DNA of 49,327 nucleotides, taken from the NCBI GenBank assembly GCA_001983555.1, contig LJHE01000085.1, positions 1-49,327 of the forward strand, read 5' to 3'. The position numbers and the translations under genes are program-made. A model generated the notes under the pieces. That model did no database searches. It was not told where the DNA came from and saw nothing but the letters and a program-made list of their open reading frames with translations. Below, piece after piece: positions 15,024-22,254 of this stretch (its first letter is position 1; every line of letters begins with the position of its first letter). This DNA is from Candidatus Epulonipiscioides gigas. Its GTDB lineage: Bacteria > Bacillota > Clostridia > Lachnospirales > Cellulosilyticaceae.

Positions 15024-16880
15024 CTAATCTTCTACGCCTCGTAGTGATGGATTGAACGCATCTCTTAGAGCATTACCAAACATATTAAACGTAATCATAA
15101 GAAGTGATATGATTATTGATGGGAATATGGTTAAGTATGGATACATTTGAAGAAACGCTCTGGCATCTGCAAGAAGAACGCCAATTGAAACACCTGAAAA
15201 ATGGAATCCAAAAATATTAAATGATTGACCATGACCTACTCCATAACCGAGATAAGACAATGTTGCTTCCAAAAATATAACTGCAGGAATAGCAAGAACG
15301 CTTGAGGTTATAATAGTACCAATACCATTTGGTAATATATGCCTAAAAATTAAACGTCTGTCTTTTGCTCCCATTGTACGAGAAGCCAACACATATTCAC
15401 GACCTTTATATCTATAAAACTGCATTCTAGTAACAGATTGAGCACCGACCCAGCCCGAAATAATTATAGTGAGTATAATGGTTCCTATTCCAGGGTCAAA
15501 TAAAACAACTACAATTGATAAGACTACGAGCCACGGCATACGACCCATAAGCTCTGCAAATCGTTGCATCAATAAATCTACAGTACCACCATAATATCCT
15601 GCAATAGCTCCATAAGTTATACCAATACTAACATTTATTAAAGTAGTTATTATACCAATAAATAAAGAGGTTCTAAGACCAACCCAAACAAGCGAAAATA
15701 AATCTCTACCAGCTGCACTTGTGCCAAACCAAAAATATGGGAGCTCATTATATCCAAGATAAGCTTTATAATCTAAATATACTTCATATGAATAAAATTC
15801 TTCATCACCTATTGTTACTATATCATTTTTTCTAACAACTTCTCTAATAGGAAATCCTTCACTAAAAAACCAACCATCTGGATTTTCAGGATTAGGAATT
15901 TGTGTAACATTATCTCCCCATTCTTTTAGCAGTTTGTCATATTCAGCTGATGAGAAAGCAATTTCATGAGTTAAATCAAAAGCTGCAATATATCTATTAT
16001 ATCTAAAAGTTGCAACTGTCATTTCTCCATTTTGTCTTGTATAACTACCACCTTTGCCATCGACAATTTTATACATAGATAGAGCGTAACCATCATGAGC
16101 TAAAATTGCCTCATCTTTTGAGCTATCAAATAAAGATACTTTTTCTATAATAGCAGCACTTGTATTTCCATCTCCAACAAGACGAAATCTTAATTTTGAG
16201 AATATATCACCAAAAAGCTCGGGCTTTATTTTATATAGATCAAATTTATGAGTTCCTGCTTGTGTAATCGTGCCAACAACTTCATACTCCATAAACTTTG
16301 TCTGAGCAAGTATCTCAAGTGTTGCATTATTTTGTATTTCTGTAACTTCAAGCTCTATTATTGGATTATTTGCTTTGGTAAAAATAAAATAATCATTTGA
16401 TTCTATTGACATCTCTTTAGAACCATAGTCAAGTCTCATAACAGACTGACCTTTGGTTACAATTTCTGATTTTTCTGTACTAAATACAATAGAATTTGTG
16501 AGCGTATCTAGCTCAATAGCTTTTGGATTATATCCTGCAGGGAGATAAAGTCCAGTTTCTTCATTAAATAATGTTGGGTCTATAGCCTTTTCTTCTACTA
16601 AAACAGTTCCATCCATAATTCCCAAATTTTCAAGCCCTGGAACTCTAGGAGGCAAAAATGCCAACTTCTCATTTAACTTAATATACTCTTTTCCTGTAAG
16701 TGACGGCATAAATATAGAGCATAATACAAGTATTAATAAGATGCTCGATGCTACAAGATTAGTTTTATTTTTTGTAAATCTTCTAAAAACATCTTTCATA
16801 GATGAAACTGGTTTTCCCTGTATTTTTTGATCATAAATCTTTGCATCTTTTTGAATAAATTTAAATTTACTTTGATCCAT
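15024..16880 (-). CDS. oppC: Oligopeptide ABC transporter permease, OppC type, with large ectodomain (system 2)
   Basis: This is a membrane subunit of the second peptide importer. After one membrane helix (about 42-60) the 618-residue protein carries about 320 residues predicted to lie outside the cell before the permease core starts near 382 ('YFWFGTSAAGRDLFSLV'). The core shows the EAA loop 'YVLASRTMGAKDRRLIFRH' (about 495-513) and ends 'GNALRDAFNPSLRG'. The ectodomain looks beta-rich, alternating hydrophobic and polar residues with many Gly, Asn and Asp turns. Normal OppC has only a short loop there. It could dock the permuted binding protein or bind substrate itself (inference). Start and the oppB stop overlap as TAATG, with GGGAGGTG upstream. 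Confidence 0.92.
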   Translation of the reverse strand: MDQSKFKFIQKDAKIYDQKIQGKPVSSMKDVFRRFTKNKTNLVASSILLILVLCSIFMPSLTGKEYIKLNEKLAFLPPRVPGLENLGIMDGTVLVEEKAIDPTLFNEETGLYLPAGYNPKAIELDTLTNSIVFSTEKSEIVTKGQSVMRLDYGSKEMSIESNDYFIFTKANNPIIELEVTEIQNNATLEILAQTKFMEYEVVGTITQAGTHKFDLYKIKPELFGDIFSKLRFRLVGDGNTSAAIIEKVSLFDSSKDEAILAHDGYALSMYKIVDGKGGSYTRQNGEMTVATFRYNRYIAAFDLTHEIAFSSAEYDKLLKEWGDNVTQIPNPENPDGWFFSEGFPIREVVRKNDIVTIGDEEFYSYEVYLDYKAYLGYNELPYFWFGTSAAGRDLFSLVWVGLRTSLFIGIITTLINVSIGITYGAIAGYYGGTVDLLMQRFAELMGRMPWLVVLSIVVVLFDPGIGTIILTIIISGWVGAQSVTRMQFYRYKGREYVLASRTMGAKDRRLIFRHILPNGIGTIITSSVLAIPAVIFLEATLSYLGYGVGHGQSFNIFGFHFSGVSIGVLLADARAFLQMYPYLTIFPSIIISLLMITFNMFGNALRDAFNPSLRGVED

Positions 16881-17956
16881 TATCTTACACCTCCCATTCT
16901 AATTCTTGGGTCTATTAAGCCATAAGTTAGATCTACAATTAAAACTGCAAATAACCCAACACATGTATAAAATGCTGTTGATGCAAGGAGCAAATTATAG
17001 TCATATGCATTTTTAGTTAATGCACGTAAAAATATTGTACCTGTTCCTGGAACAGAATAAATCATTTCAATTACAACAGAGCCCGACAAAATCCCTGCAA
17101 ATGAATATATAATACCTGGTACTAAAGGCACAAGTGAATTTCTAAAAGCATGTCGTATGACTGCTTGTTTTCTTGTTAAACCTTTTGTTCTTGCCAAAAG
17201 CAAATATTCAGATGTTAAAACCTCTGTAAGCTCTGCTCGAGTTGTACGAGTTAGGCTTGCAATAGGTCCAAATGTCATTGCTAGAACTGGCAATATGTAG
17301 CCTCTTATTCTAAGAGCTAAATCCGCATCTTTTGGTGGGAAAATACTTGGAACCCACTCTAATCCATAACCAAAAATTAATACTAAACAAATCATTACAA
17401 CAAAGCTCGGAATGGAAATCATAACCATAACTAAAAAAGAAATAATATTATCTTCGAGCTTATTCTTTTTAAGTGCTGCCCAAATTCCAAGAGCTAATCC
17501 AATTGGTGCATAGAAAAATAGAGCAATTATATTAATTGTTAATGTGGTTACCATACGGTCACCAATTATACTAAATACGGGTCTACCAACTTCAACTCTT
17601 GTTGAAAGCCCAAAATCAAATTTAAATATCAAATTGGAAATCCAATTAAAATATTGTGTGCTAAGTGGAACTGGTATATATGCTCTGATTAAATCTCCTT
17701 TGTCCTCATAATAAGAATTCTTTATGGTAGTAGCAGTTGCCATTTGATGTCTAATTTCTTCCATCTCTGATTCATCTGTTACAAGAGCTATTTCCATATA
17801 TCCATCACTAACCTGTTTATTAAAATATGCTGTTTTAGAATCTTCATCAGCTGGTGGATAAGCTGGTGCTAGTTTAAATAATATAAAATTCACTGAAAGT
17901 ATTGCAAATAACATTATAAAAATCCAAATAATACGTATTGTAATGTATCTTGCCAT
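16880..17956 (-). CDS. oppB: Oligopeptide ABC transporter permease, OppB type (system 2)
   Basis: This membrane subunit pairs with the OppC-type protein. It has a first helix at residues 4-24, a roughly 100-residue external loop, then the standard core with EAA loop 'YLLLARTKGLTRKQAVIRH' and the 'DLTYGLIDPRIRMGG' end. The frame can be extended six codons upstream to a TTG, but AAAGGAG lies eight bases before the ATG at 17954-17956 (reading MARYITIRI), so I chose that start (358 residues). It is separated from the upstream binding-protein gene by a strong terminator-like hairpin, implying lower expression than its receptor. Confidence 0.92.
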   Translation of the reverse strand: MARYITIRIIWIFIMLFAILSVNFILFKLAPAYPPADEDSKTAYFNKQVSDGYMEIALVTDESEMEEIRHQMATATTIKNSYYEDKGDLIRAYIPVPLSTQYFNWISNLIFKFDFGLSTRVEVGRPVFSIIGDRMVTTLTINIIALFFYAPIGLALGIWAALKKNKLEDNIISFLVMVMISIPSFVVMICLVLIFGYGLEWVPSIFPPKDADLALRIRGYILPVLAMTFGPIASLTRTTRAELTEVLTSEYLLLARTKGLTRKQAVIRHAFRNSLVPLVPGIIYSFAGILSGSVVIEMIYSVPGTGTIFLRALTKNAYDYNLLLASTAFYTCVGLFAVLIVDLTYGLIDPRIRMGGVR

Positions 17957-17973
17957 TAACATCGCTCCTTTCA

Positions 17974-18003
17974 AAAAAAGGGCTGCACAAATAATGTCAG
18001 CCC
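17974..18003 (-). terminator. Attenuator-type intrinsic terminator between the oppA-like and oppB genes (system 2)
   Basis: On the minus strand GGGCTGACA pairs with TGTGCAGCCC (one bulged base) around a short AT loop, followed directly by TTTTTTT. It lies between the stop of the binding-protein gene and the oppB ribosome site. Partial termination here would give excess receptor over permease, a common arrangement in binding-protein-dependent importers. Confidence 0.8.
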
Positions 18004-18022
18004 CGTAGATGATAATTACTTT

Positions 18023-20560
18023 CTATTTTCTATTCTCTGTTCCATTCACAACTTCTGTTGCAGTATTAAGAGCAGAAGAAATTGCATTATATGACCACAT
18101 TTCTGTCACAACTTCACCATTATCATTTGTATATGTTACAGGAATTTCTGCCACATTTGTATCAATACCCCAGTTTAGAGTAAATCCAGAGCGGTCATCA
18201 TCAGCAAATACATCTAAGAAAGATGCTGCATTAAGAGTTGAGCCTGATATACCTCCAATTGAAAGGTCAAATTCACCGATTTGCATATGATTATCATAAA
18301 TTCCTGGGAATTCTTTAGCAATAGCATAAACAGTAACTTTTATGTTATGTTTTTGACTGTTAAATGCGTCTTCAAACGCACCTTTTAAATAATCTGCCAT
18401 AAGAGCTTGACTTTCTGAGCCACTAAAGAAATAGAACTCAATTTTAATTTCATCTCCGCTCTTATAAATGCCATCTGCAACAAGAGTATCAAGAGCTTTG
18501 TCAAATGACGCTTTAGCTGCATCTAAGTTATACCCATAAGTTGAAGGAGATAAATTTGCTCCAATGCTCTGACCATATACAGTGTCACGGAATGCAGTTC
18601 CTTCTTCAGCTTCAACCACATATGCACTAGAGAATAGGAAGTGTGTTGGCTCAACTGTTTTCATAACATCTTTTGCAAGTTTATTTCTATCTATTGCAAA
18701 GAACATTGCTTTTTTAAAGTCTGGATTTGCAAGAATTGGTTCTGGCACCCAAGTACTTTCAGGGAATTGTGCAACCTGATTCTCAACTGTTCCAAGACCA
18801 TTTATAGATATTCTAAATACTGTAGAACCTGGAAATGTTTTAAGAGCAGGATGATTTTTAAACTCATCATATTGAGTTGCAGGAAGTCCAGAATAATCAA
18901 GTTTTCCAGCTTTAAATTCTTCAAATCTCATCTCAGTATCTGGTATAACCGTAATGTTTAAACCAGTAATCATTTGCTTTTCTGCTATAGGATGATTTTC
19001 ATTTTCTTTCATTCTAACTATTTTATCACTTTCATAATAATCAACGTAGAATGGTCCGCTATATGCTATTGTAGTTTCACTTGTTCCATACTGCTCACCA
19101 AGCACAGCATACATTTCAGTATGAATTGGAGATAAAACAAATGAACCTAAATGATATCTTACATTCCACTGAGATTGATCTTCAACATACTCTAATTGGA
19201 TAGTATTGTCATCTATTAATTTAATACCAACCTCTTCCCAAGTTGCTGTTCCATCCACAAAATTTTGTGCATTTAAAATAGCTGATTCTGTTGCACAAAA
19301 ATCTCCGCCACCACTTATTGCTCTCATCCAACTGTTCTCAAGAGCAAGCTTATATGTCTCGTAGAAGTCTACAGCATTAATTTTAGTATCTGTAACCATT
19401 GAAATATCTGTATTTGGATTAAACTTCCACTCTAAATCACGAATCTTAATTTGCCAAACTTTTGAAACCTCTTTTCCACTTGGAAGTGTTACAGGATTTA
19501 CTGGTATTGGATCTCCTTGGGCCATTGAAGGAAGTAATGCATATCCTGTTTTATCTTCATTGAATTCATAGTCATATAATGTCCCTATATAGTTTTCCAT
19601 ATAGTCCTTGTCTACAGAACCTTCATATAACCAATGATTCCAAGTCTGTGGATTTGTTGAATATGCAGTTCTATATGTGTACTCACCAGCATTTCCTGGT
19701 TTACCATCTTCCATAATCACTGCAGAATCGTCTGCTGCTAAAATTCTATCTGCGAGCTTACCAAATTCTATTTCTGGAATATAAGTATCAACAGGAAGTT
19801 GTACTCTGCTTGAATATATTGCATAACCCGCATTTGAGAACAATGGGATACCACCATATTGATTATTTAGCAAATAATTTTCTGCCGCTGCCATAAATGT
19901 GTGTCTTGTGTCTGCGGAGGCAAACTTTAAGTTATATGTACCGTTAGGATACGTTACTTCCGATTTAACTTCTTCCTTAACGTCTTCTTTTTCTGTTACT
20001 AGTTCTTCTTTAACTTCTTCTACGGTATCTTGAACTACTTCTTTAATCTCTTCGATTACTTCTTCTGCAGGAGCTTCAACCTCTTCTTTAATCTCTTCGA
20101 TTACTTCGTCTACAGGAGCTTCAACCTCTTCTTTAATCTCTTCGATTACTTCGTCTACAGGAGCTTCAACCTCTTCTTTAATCTCTTCGATTACTTCGTC
20201 TACAGGAGCTTCAACCTCTTCAATTATTTCTTTTGCTTGTTCAATTGCTTCTTTTACTTCTTCTTCAATTATTTCAATTACGTCTTTGGCTTCTTCAATT
20301 ACGTCTTTTACTTCTTCTTCAACTTCTTCTTTTACTTCTTCTTCAATTATTTCAATTACGTCTTTGGCTTCCTCAATTACTTCTTTTACTTCTTCTTCAA
20401 CTTCTTCTTTTGCTTGTTCAATTACTTCTTCAACTTCTTTAGGAGCTTCAATAGTTTCCGTTACAGTTGAAATTGTTTCTTCGTCTGAGCTACAACCCAC
20501 AAATGCTGCTGAGCAGGCTAATAGCAATGTACCGTATAATTTCAAATTTCTAAATTTCAT
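18023..20560 (-). CDS. Family-5 oligopeptide-binding lipoprotein, apparently circularly permuted, on a Glu-rich helical stalk
   Basis: This is the receptor of the second peptide importer and first gene of its operon. A lipoprotein signal ends at C23. Residues 36-203 are a Glu/Lys/Val/Ile-rich helix-forming stalk containing a 15-residue unit (APVDEVIEEIKEEVE) in four tandem copies. The ligand-binding part starts at about 208 with 'ADTRHTFMAAAENYLLNNQ' and 'GGIPLFSNAGY', which are motifs normally near the C-terminal end of family-5 proteins. The usual N-terminal region follows ('TYRTAYSTNPQTWNHW' at 295-310). The protein ends at 'WSYNAISSALNTATEVVNGT', just where the 'R..y..AE..Ll' segment should follow. 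So this protein too looks circularly permuted, at a different site from the system 1 receptor. TTGGAGG precedes the ATG. Confidence 0.85.
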   Translation of the reverse strand: MKFRNLKLYGTLLLACSAAFVGCSSDEETISTVTETIEAPKEVEEVIEQAKEEVEEEVKEVIEEAKDVIEIIEEEVKEEVEEEVKDVIEEAKDVIEIIEEEVKEAIEQAKEIIEEVEAPVDEVIEEIKEEVEAPVDEVIEEIKEEVEAPVDEVIEEIKEEVEAPAEEVIEEIKEVVQDTVEEVKEELVTEKEDVKEEVKSEVTYPNGTYNLKFASADTRHTFMAAAENYLLNNQYGGIPLFSNAGYAIYSSRVQLPVDTYIPEIEFGKLADRILAADDSAVIMEDGKPGNAGEYTYRTAYSTNPQTWNHWLYEGSVDKDYMENYIGTLYDYEFNEDKTGYALLPSMAQGDPIPVNPVTLPSGKEVSKVWQIKIRDLEWKFNPNTDISMVTDTKINAVDFYETYKLALENSWMRAISGGGDFCATESAILNAQNFVDGTATWEEVGIKLIDDNTIQLEYVEDQSQWNVRYHLGSFVLSPIHTEMYAVLGEQYGTSETTIAYSGPFYVDYYESDKIVRMKENENHPIAEKQMITGLNITVIPDTEMRFEEFKAGKLDYSGLPATQYDEFKNHPALKTFPGSTVFRISINGLGTVENQVAQFPESTWVPEPILANPDFKKAMFFAIDRNKLAKDVMKTVEPTHFLFSSAYVVEAEEGTAFRDTVYGQSIGANLSPSTYGYNLDAAKASFDKALDTLVADGIYKSGDEIKIEFYFFSGSESQALMADYLKGAFEDAFNSQKHNIKVTVYAIAKEFPGIYDNHMQIGEFDLSIGGISGSTLNAASFLDVFADDDRSGFTLNWGIDTNVAEIPVTYTNDNGEVVTEMWSYNAISSALNTATEVVNGTENRK

Positions 20561-20616
20561 AAATTTTAAACCTCCAAGTATTATTTTTGTAATATTTTTA
20601 ATTATTGCTCTTTATA

Positions 20617-20644
20617 TTATACATATTAATTTTTAAAACTGCAA
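20617..20644 (-). promoter_or_regulatory. Probable promoter of the second opp operon
   Basis: On the minus strand TTGCAG (20639-20644) and TATAAT (20617-20622) are separated by 16 bases and lie about 55 bases before the start codon of the binding-protein gene. The region 20650-20840 beyond it is a T- and A-rich tract with no gene. Confidence 0.45.
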
Positions 20645-20847
20645 GTGTTTAACAAATATTTTTCATTTTTGAATTGAATAAACAAATTAAAGTGAATTTT
20701 ATTTCTAAAAATGACGTTTAAAAAATATAATATTTCAATTTTTTTTAAAAAATTAATATTTTTTGTAATTTTATTGCATTTTTTTTGTAATTTTTTTTGT
20801 AATTTATTTATAACTTTTGAAATTATAAAAAATTTTTACAAAAAACG

Positions 20848-20876
20848 TTGACAAGTTGTTCTATATTTGGTATACT
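20848..20876 (+). promoter_or_regulatory. Consensus sigma-A promoter of the tRNA operon
   Basis: TTGACA (20848-20853), a 17-base spacer and TATACT (20871-20876), preceded by TGG (an extended -10 feature). The first tRNA starts 16 bases downstream. This is the clearest promoter in the window and fits strong, growth-linked tRNA transcription. Confidence 0.85.
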
Positions 20877-20891
20877 AGCAAGGTATAATAT

Positions 20892-20963
20892 TCCTCGATA
20901 GCTCAGCGGCAGAGCATTCGGCTGTTAACCGAAGGGTCGTAGGTTCGAACCCTACTCGGGGAG
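20892..20963 (+). tRNA. tRNA-Asn (GTT)
   Basis: Acceptor arm TCCTCGA pairs with TCGGGGA, with discriminator G. The anticodon loop is CTGTTAA with GTT at 20924-20926, and the T arm carries GGTTCGAAC. It is first of eight tRNA genes. CCA is not encoded. Confidence 0.95.
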
Positions 20964-20976
20964 CTTTCAATATTAA

Positions 20977-21048
20977 GGCCCATTGGTCAAGCGGTTAAGA
21001 CACCGCCCTTTCACGGCGGTAACGGGAGTTCGATTCTCCCATGGGTCA
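20977..21048 (+). tRNA. tRNA-Glu (TTC)
   Basis: Acceptor GGCCCAT pairs with ATGGGTC. The anticodon stem is CCGCC/GGCGG with loop CTTTCAC and anticodon TTC at 21010-21012. The T loop is GTTCGATTC. CCA is not encoded. Confidence 0.95.
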
Positions 21049-21071
21049 TCAGCTTTAAATTATTAAAATAT

Positions 21072-21144
<73 letters not shown>

Positions 21145-21150
21145 AAGTGT

Positions 21151-21224
21151 GGACCTTTAGCTCAGTTGGTTAGAGCATCCGGCTCATAACCGGACGGTCC
21201 TGGGTTCGAGTCCCCGAAGGTCCA
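21151..21224 (+). tRNA. tRNA with CAT anticodon (elongator Met, or Ile2 if lysidine-modified)
   Basis: Acceptor GGACCTT pairs with AAGGTCC. The anticodon stem is TCCGG/CCGGA with loop CTCATAA and anticodon CAT at 21185-21187. The first base pair is Watson-Crick and the anticodon stem lacks the GGG/CCC of initiators, so this is not the initiator. Whether it is Met or a TilS-modified Ile tRNA cannot be settled by eye. CCA is not encoded. Confidence 0.9.
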
Positions 21225-21253
21225 TTTGCACTTGTTTTATATATTTAGAGTTT

Positions 21254-21327
21254 GGCCCAGTGGTTCAGTTGGTTAGAACGCCGCCCTGTCACGGCGGAGG
21301 TCGAGGGTTCGAGTCCCTTCTGGGTCG
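21254..21327 (+). tRNA. tRNA-Asp (GTC)
   Basis: Acceptor GGCCCAG pairs with CTGGGTC, with discriminator G. The anticodon stem is CCGCC/GGCGG with loop CTGTCAC and anticodon GTC at 21288-21290. CCA is not encoded. Confidence 0.95.
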
Positions 21328-21362
21328 TCGTCTTAGATAATTCTAAGACATATGGTATTTAC

Positions 21363-21435
21363 GGTCGCTTAGCTCAGCTGGGAGAGCATCTGCCTTACAA
21401 GCAGAGGGTCATAGGTTCGAGCCCTATAGCGACCA
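21363..21435 (+). tRNA. tRNA-Val (TAC)
   Basis: Acceptor GGTCGCT pairs with AGCGACC. The anticodon loop is CTTACAA with TAC at 21396-21398. CCA is not encoded. Confidence 0.95.
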
Positions 21436-21440
21436 CGATA

Positions 21441-21528
21441 TGCCCGAGTGGCGTAACTGGCAGACGCACAGGACTTAAAATCCTGCGGGACTTAACTCCC
21501 GTACCGGTTCGATTCCGGTCTCGGGCAT
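21441..21528 (+). tRNA. tRNA-Leu (TAA)
   Basis: This is a class II tRNA of 88 bases with a long variable arm (CGGGACTTAACTCCCG). Acceptor TGCCCGA pairs with TCGGGCA. The anticodon loop is CTTAAAA with TAA at 21476-21478. It starts five bases after tRNA-Val. CCA is not encoded. Confidence 0.95.
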
Positions 21529-21552
21529 ATTTATTTGCCTTTTTATTTATTT

Positions 21553-21626
21553 GTGTGCATAGCTCAGCTGGATAGAGCGCCTGACTACGGATCAGGAGGT
21601 CGAGGGTTCGAATCCTTTTGCGCACG
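21553..21626 (+). tRNA. tRNA-Arg (ACG)
   Basis: Acceptor GTGTGCA pairs with TGCGCAC (one G-T pair). The anticodon loop is CTACGGA with ACG at 21587-21589, expected to be edited to ICG by TadA. The T stem GAGGG/CCTTT relies on two G-T pairs. CCA is not encoded. Confidence 0.93.
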
Positions 21627-21630
21627 CTAG

Positions 21631-21662
21631 AGTCGCTTCTTAATATAAGAAGCGACTTTTTT
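21631..21662 (+). terminator. Intrinsic terminator of the tRNA operon
   Basis: AGTCGCTTCTTA (21631-21642) and TAAGAAGCGACT (21646-21657) form a perfect 12-bp stem with a three-base loop, followed by TTTTT. It starts five bases after tRNA-Arg and closes the tRNA transcript. Confidence 0.92.
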
Positions 21663-21694
21663 ATATATTTTTTTATATAGATGGAGAAAAATTT

Positions 21695-22186
21695 ATGAAA
21701 AAATTATCTGGAAATAAAGTAATAAAAATAACAGCATTTGTAGTTGTTATTGTTGTATTAGTTTGGACTACATTCTGTACTCTTTCAATTGATCAAATTT
21801 ATTATGATGATGCTAGCATTGCTCGATTTGCTGATTCTGGTATTAAAAGGTTAGCTCATCAAACAAGCGATGGACAACAAGGTAACGGCAGTTTTGCAAC
21901 TTTTACAGGAAAAAGTACTTTGTGGACATATAATGCACCAGAAGATATGGAGCTCGAAATTTCATGTTTACTAAGTGTTGAAAAGGGACTGGCTAAATTA
22001 GTTCTTATTAATCCTGATAAAACAGTTATAACAATATTAGAATCTACTCCAGATACTTCAAGTTCAGAAATTATAACAAAGACCTTACTGCTAAAAAAAG
22101 GAAGAAATAAAATAAAATTAGTTGCTACTGATAAAGCTGAAATTATTTATGAGCTATATATTGAAGAAGGAAAATTTAAACATTAG
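21695..22186 (+). CDS. Membrane-anchored extracytoplasmic protein of unknown function
   Basis: The 163-residue protein has one N-terminal hydrophobic segment (about 11-29) that acts as an uncleaved anchor or signal. It is followed by about 130 polar, beta-prone residues with a pattern of Val/Ile/Leu strands ('AKLVLINPDKTVITIL', 'NKIKLVATDKAEIIYELYIEE') suggesting a small beta-sandwich on the outside of the membrane. I recognise no family or catalytic motif. GGAG precedes the ATG. It lies 69 bases upstream of metG on the same strand and could share a transcript, but nothing links the functions. Confidence 0.75.
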   Translation: MKKLSGNKVIKITAFVVVIVVLVWTTFCTLSIDQIYYDDASIARFADSGIKRLAHQTSDGQQGNGSFATFTGKSTLWTYNAPEDMELEISCLLSVEKGLAKLVLINPDKTVITILESTPDTSSSEIITKTLLLKKGRNKIKLVATDKAEIIYELYIEEGKFKH

Positions 22187-22254
22187 TAGTTTAAATGATT
22201 AATTTTTTGGTTAGACTTTATTTAGATTTAAAATATATTTTATGGAGTGAAAAA

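Noticed and set aside
20030-20460. Possible CRISPR array (regular repeats near 20050-20230)
   Set aside because: The repeats are 45-base in-frame coding units without unique spacers and lie inside a lipoprotein gene.
20030-20470. Long plus-strand open frames rich in Phe, Asn, Leu and Tyr opposite the receptor stalk
   Set aside because: They are the reverse complement of the repetitive Glu/Lys/Val codons of the stalk, have no ribosome site, and have the composition expected of an antisense shadow.
21252-21625. Open frames across the tRNA-Asp to tRNA-Arg genes on both strands
   Set aside because: These stretches are fully explained by well-folding tRNA genes. Such frames are a common annotation artefact.
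22187-22254. T-box riboswitch ahead of metG
   Set aside because: The leader is only about 70 bases, with no specifier loop, no T-box sequence (TGGNACCGCG type) and no terminator.
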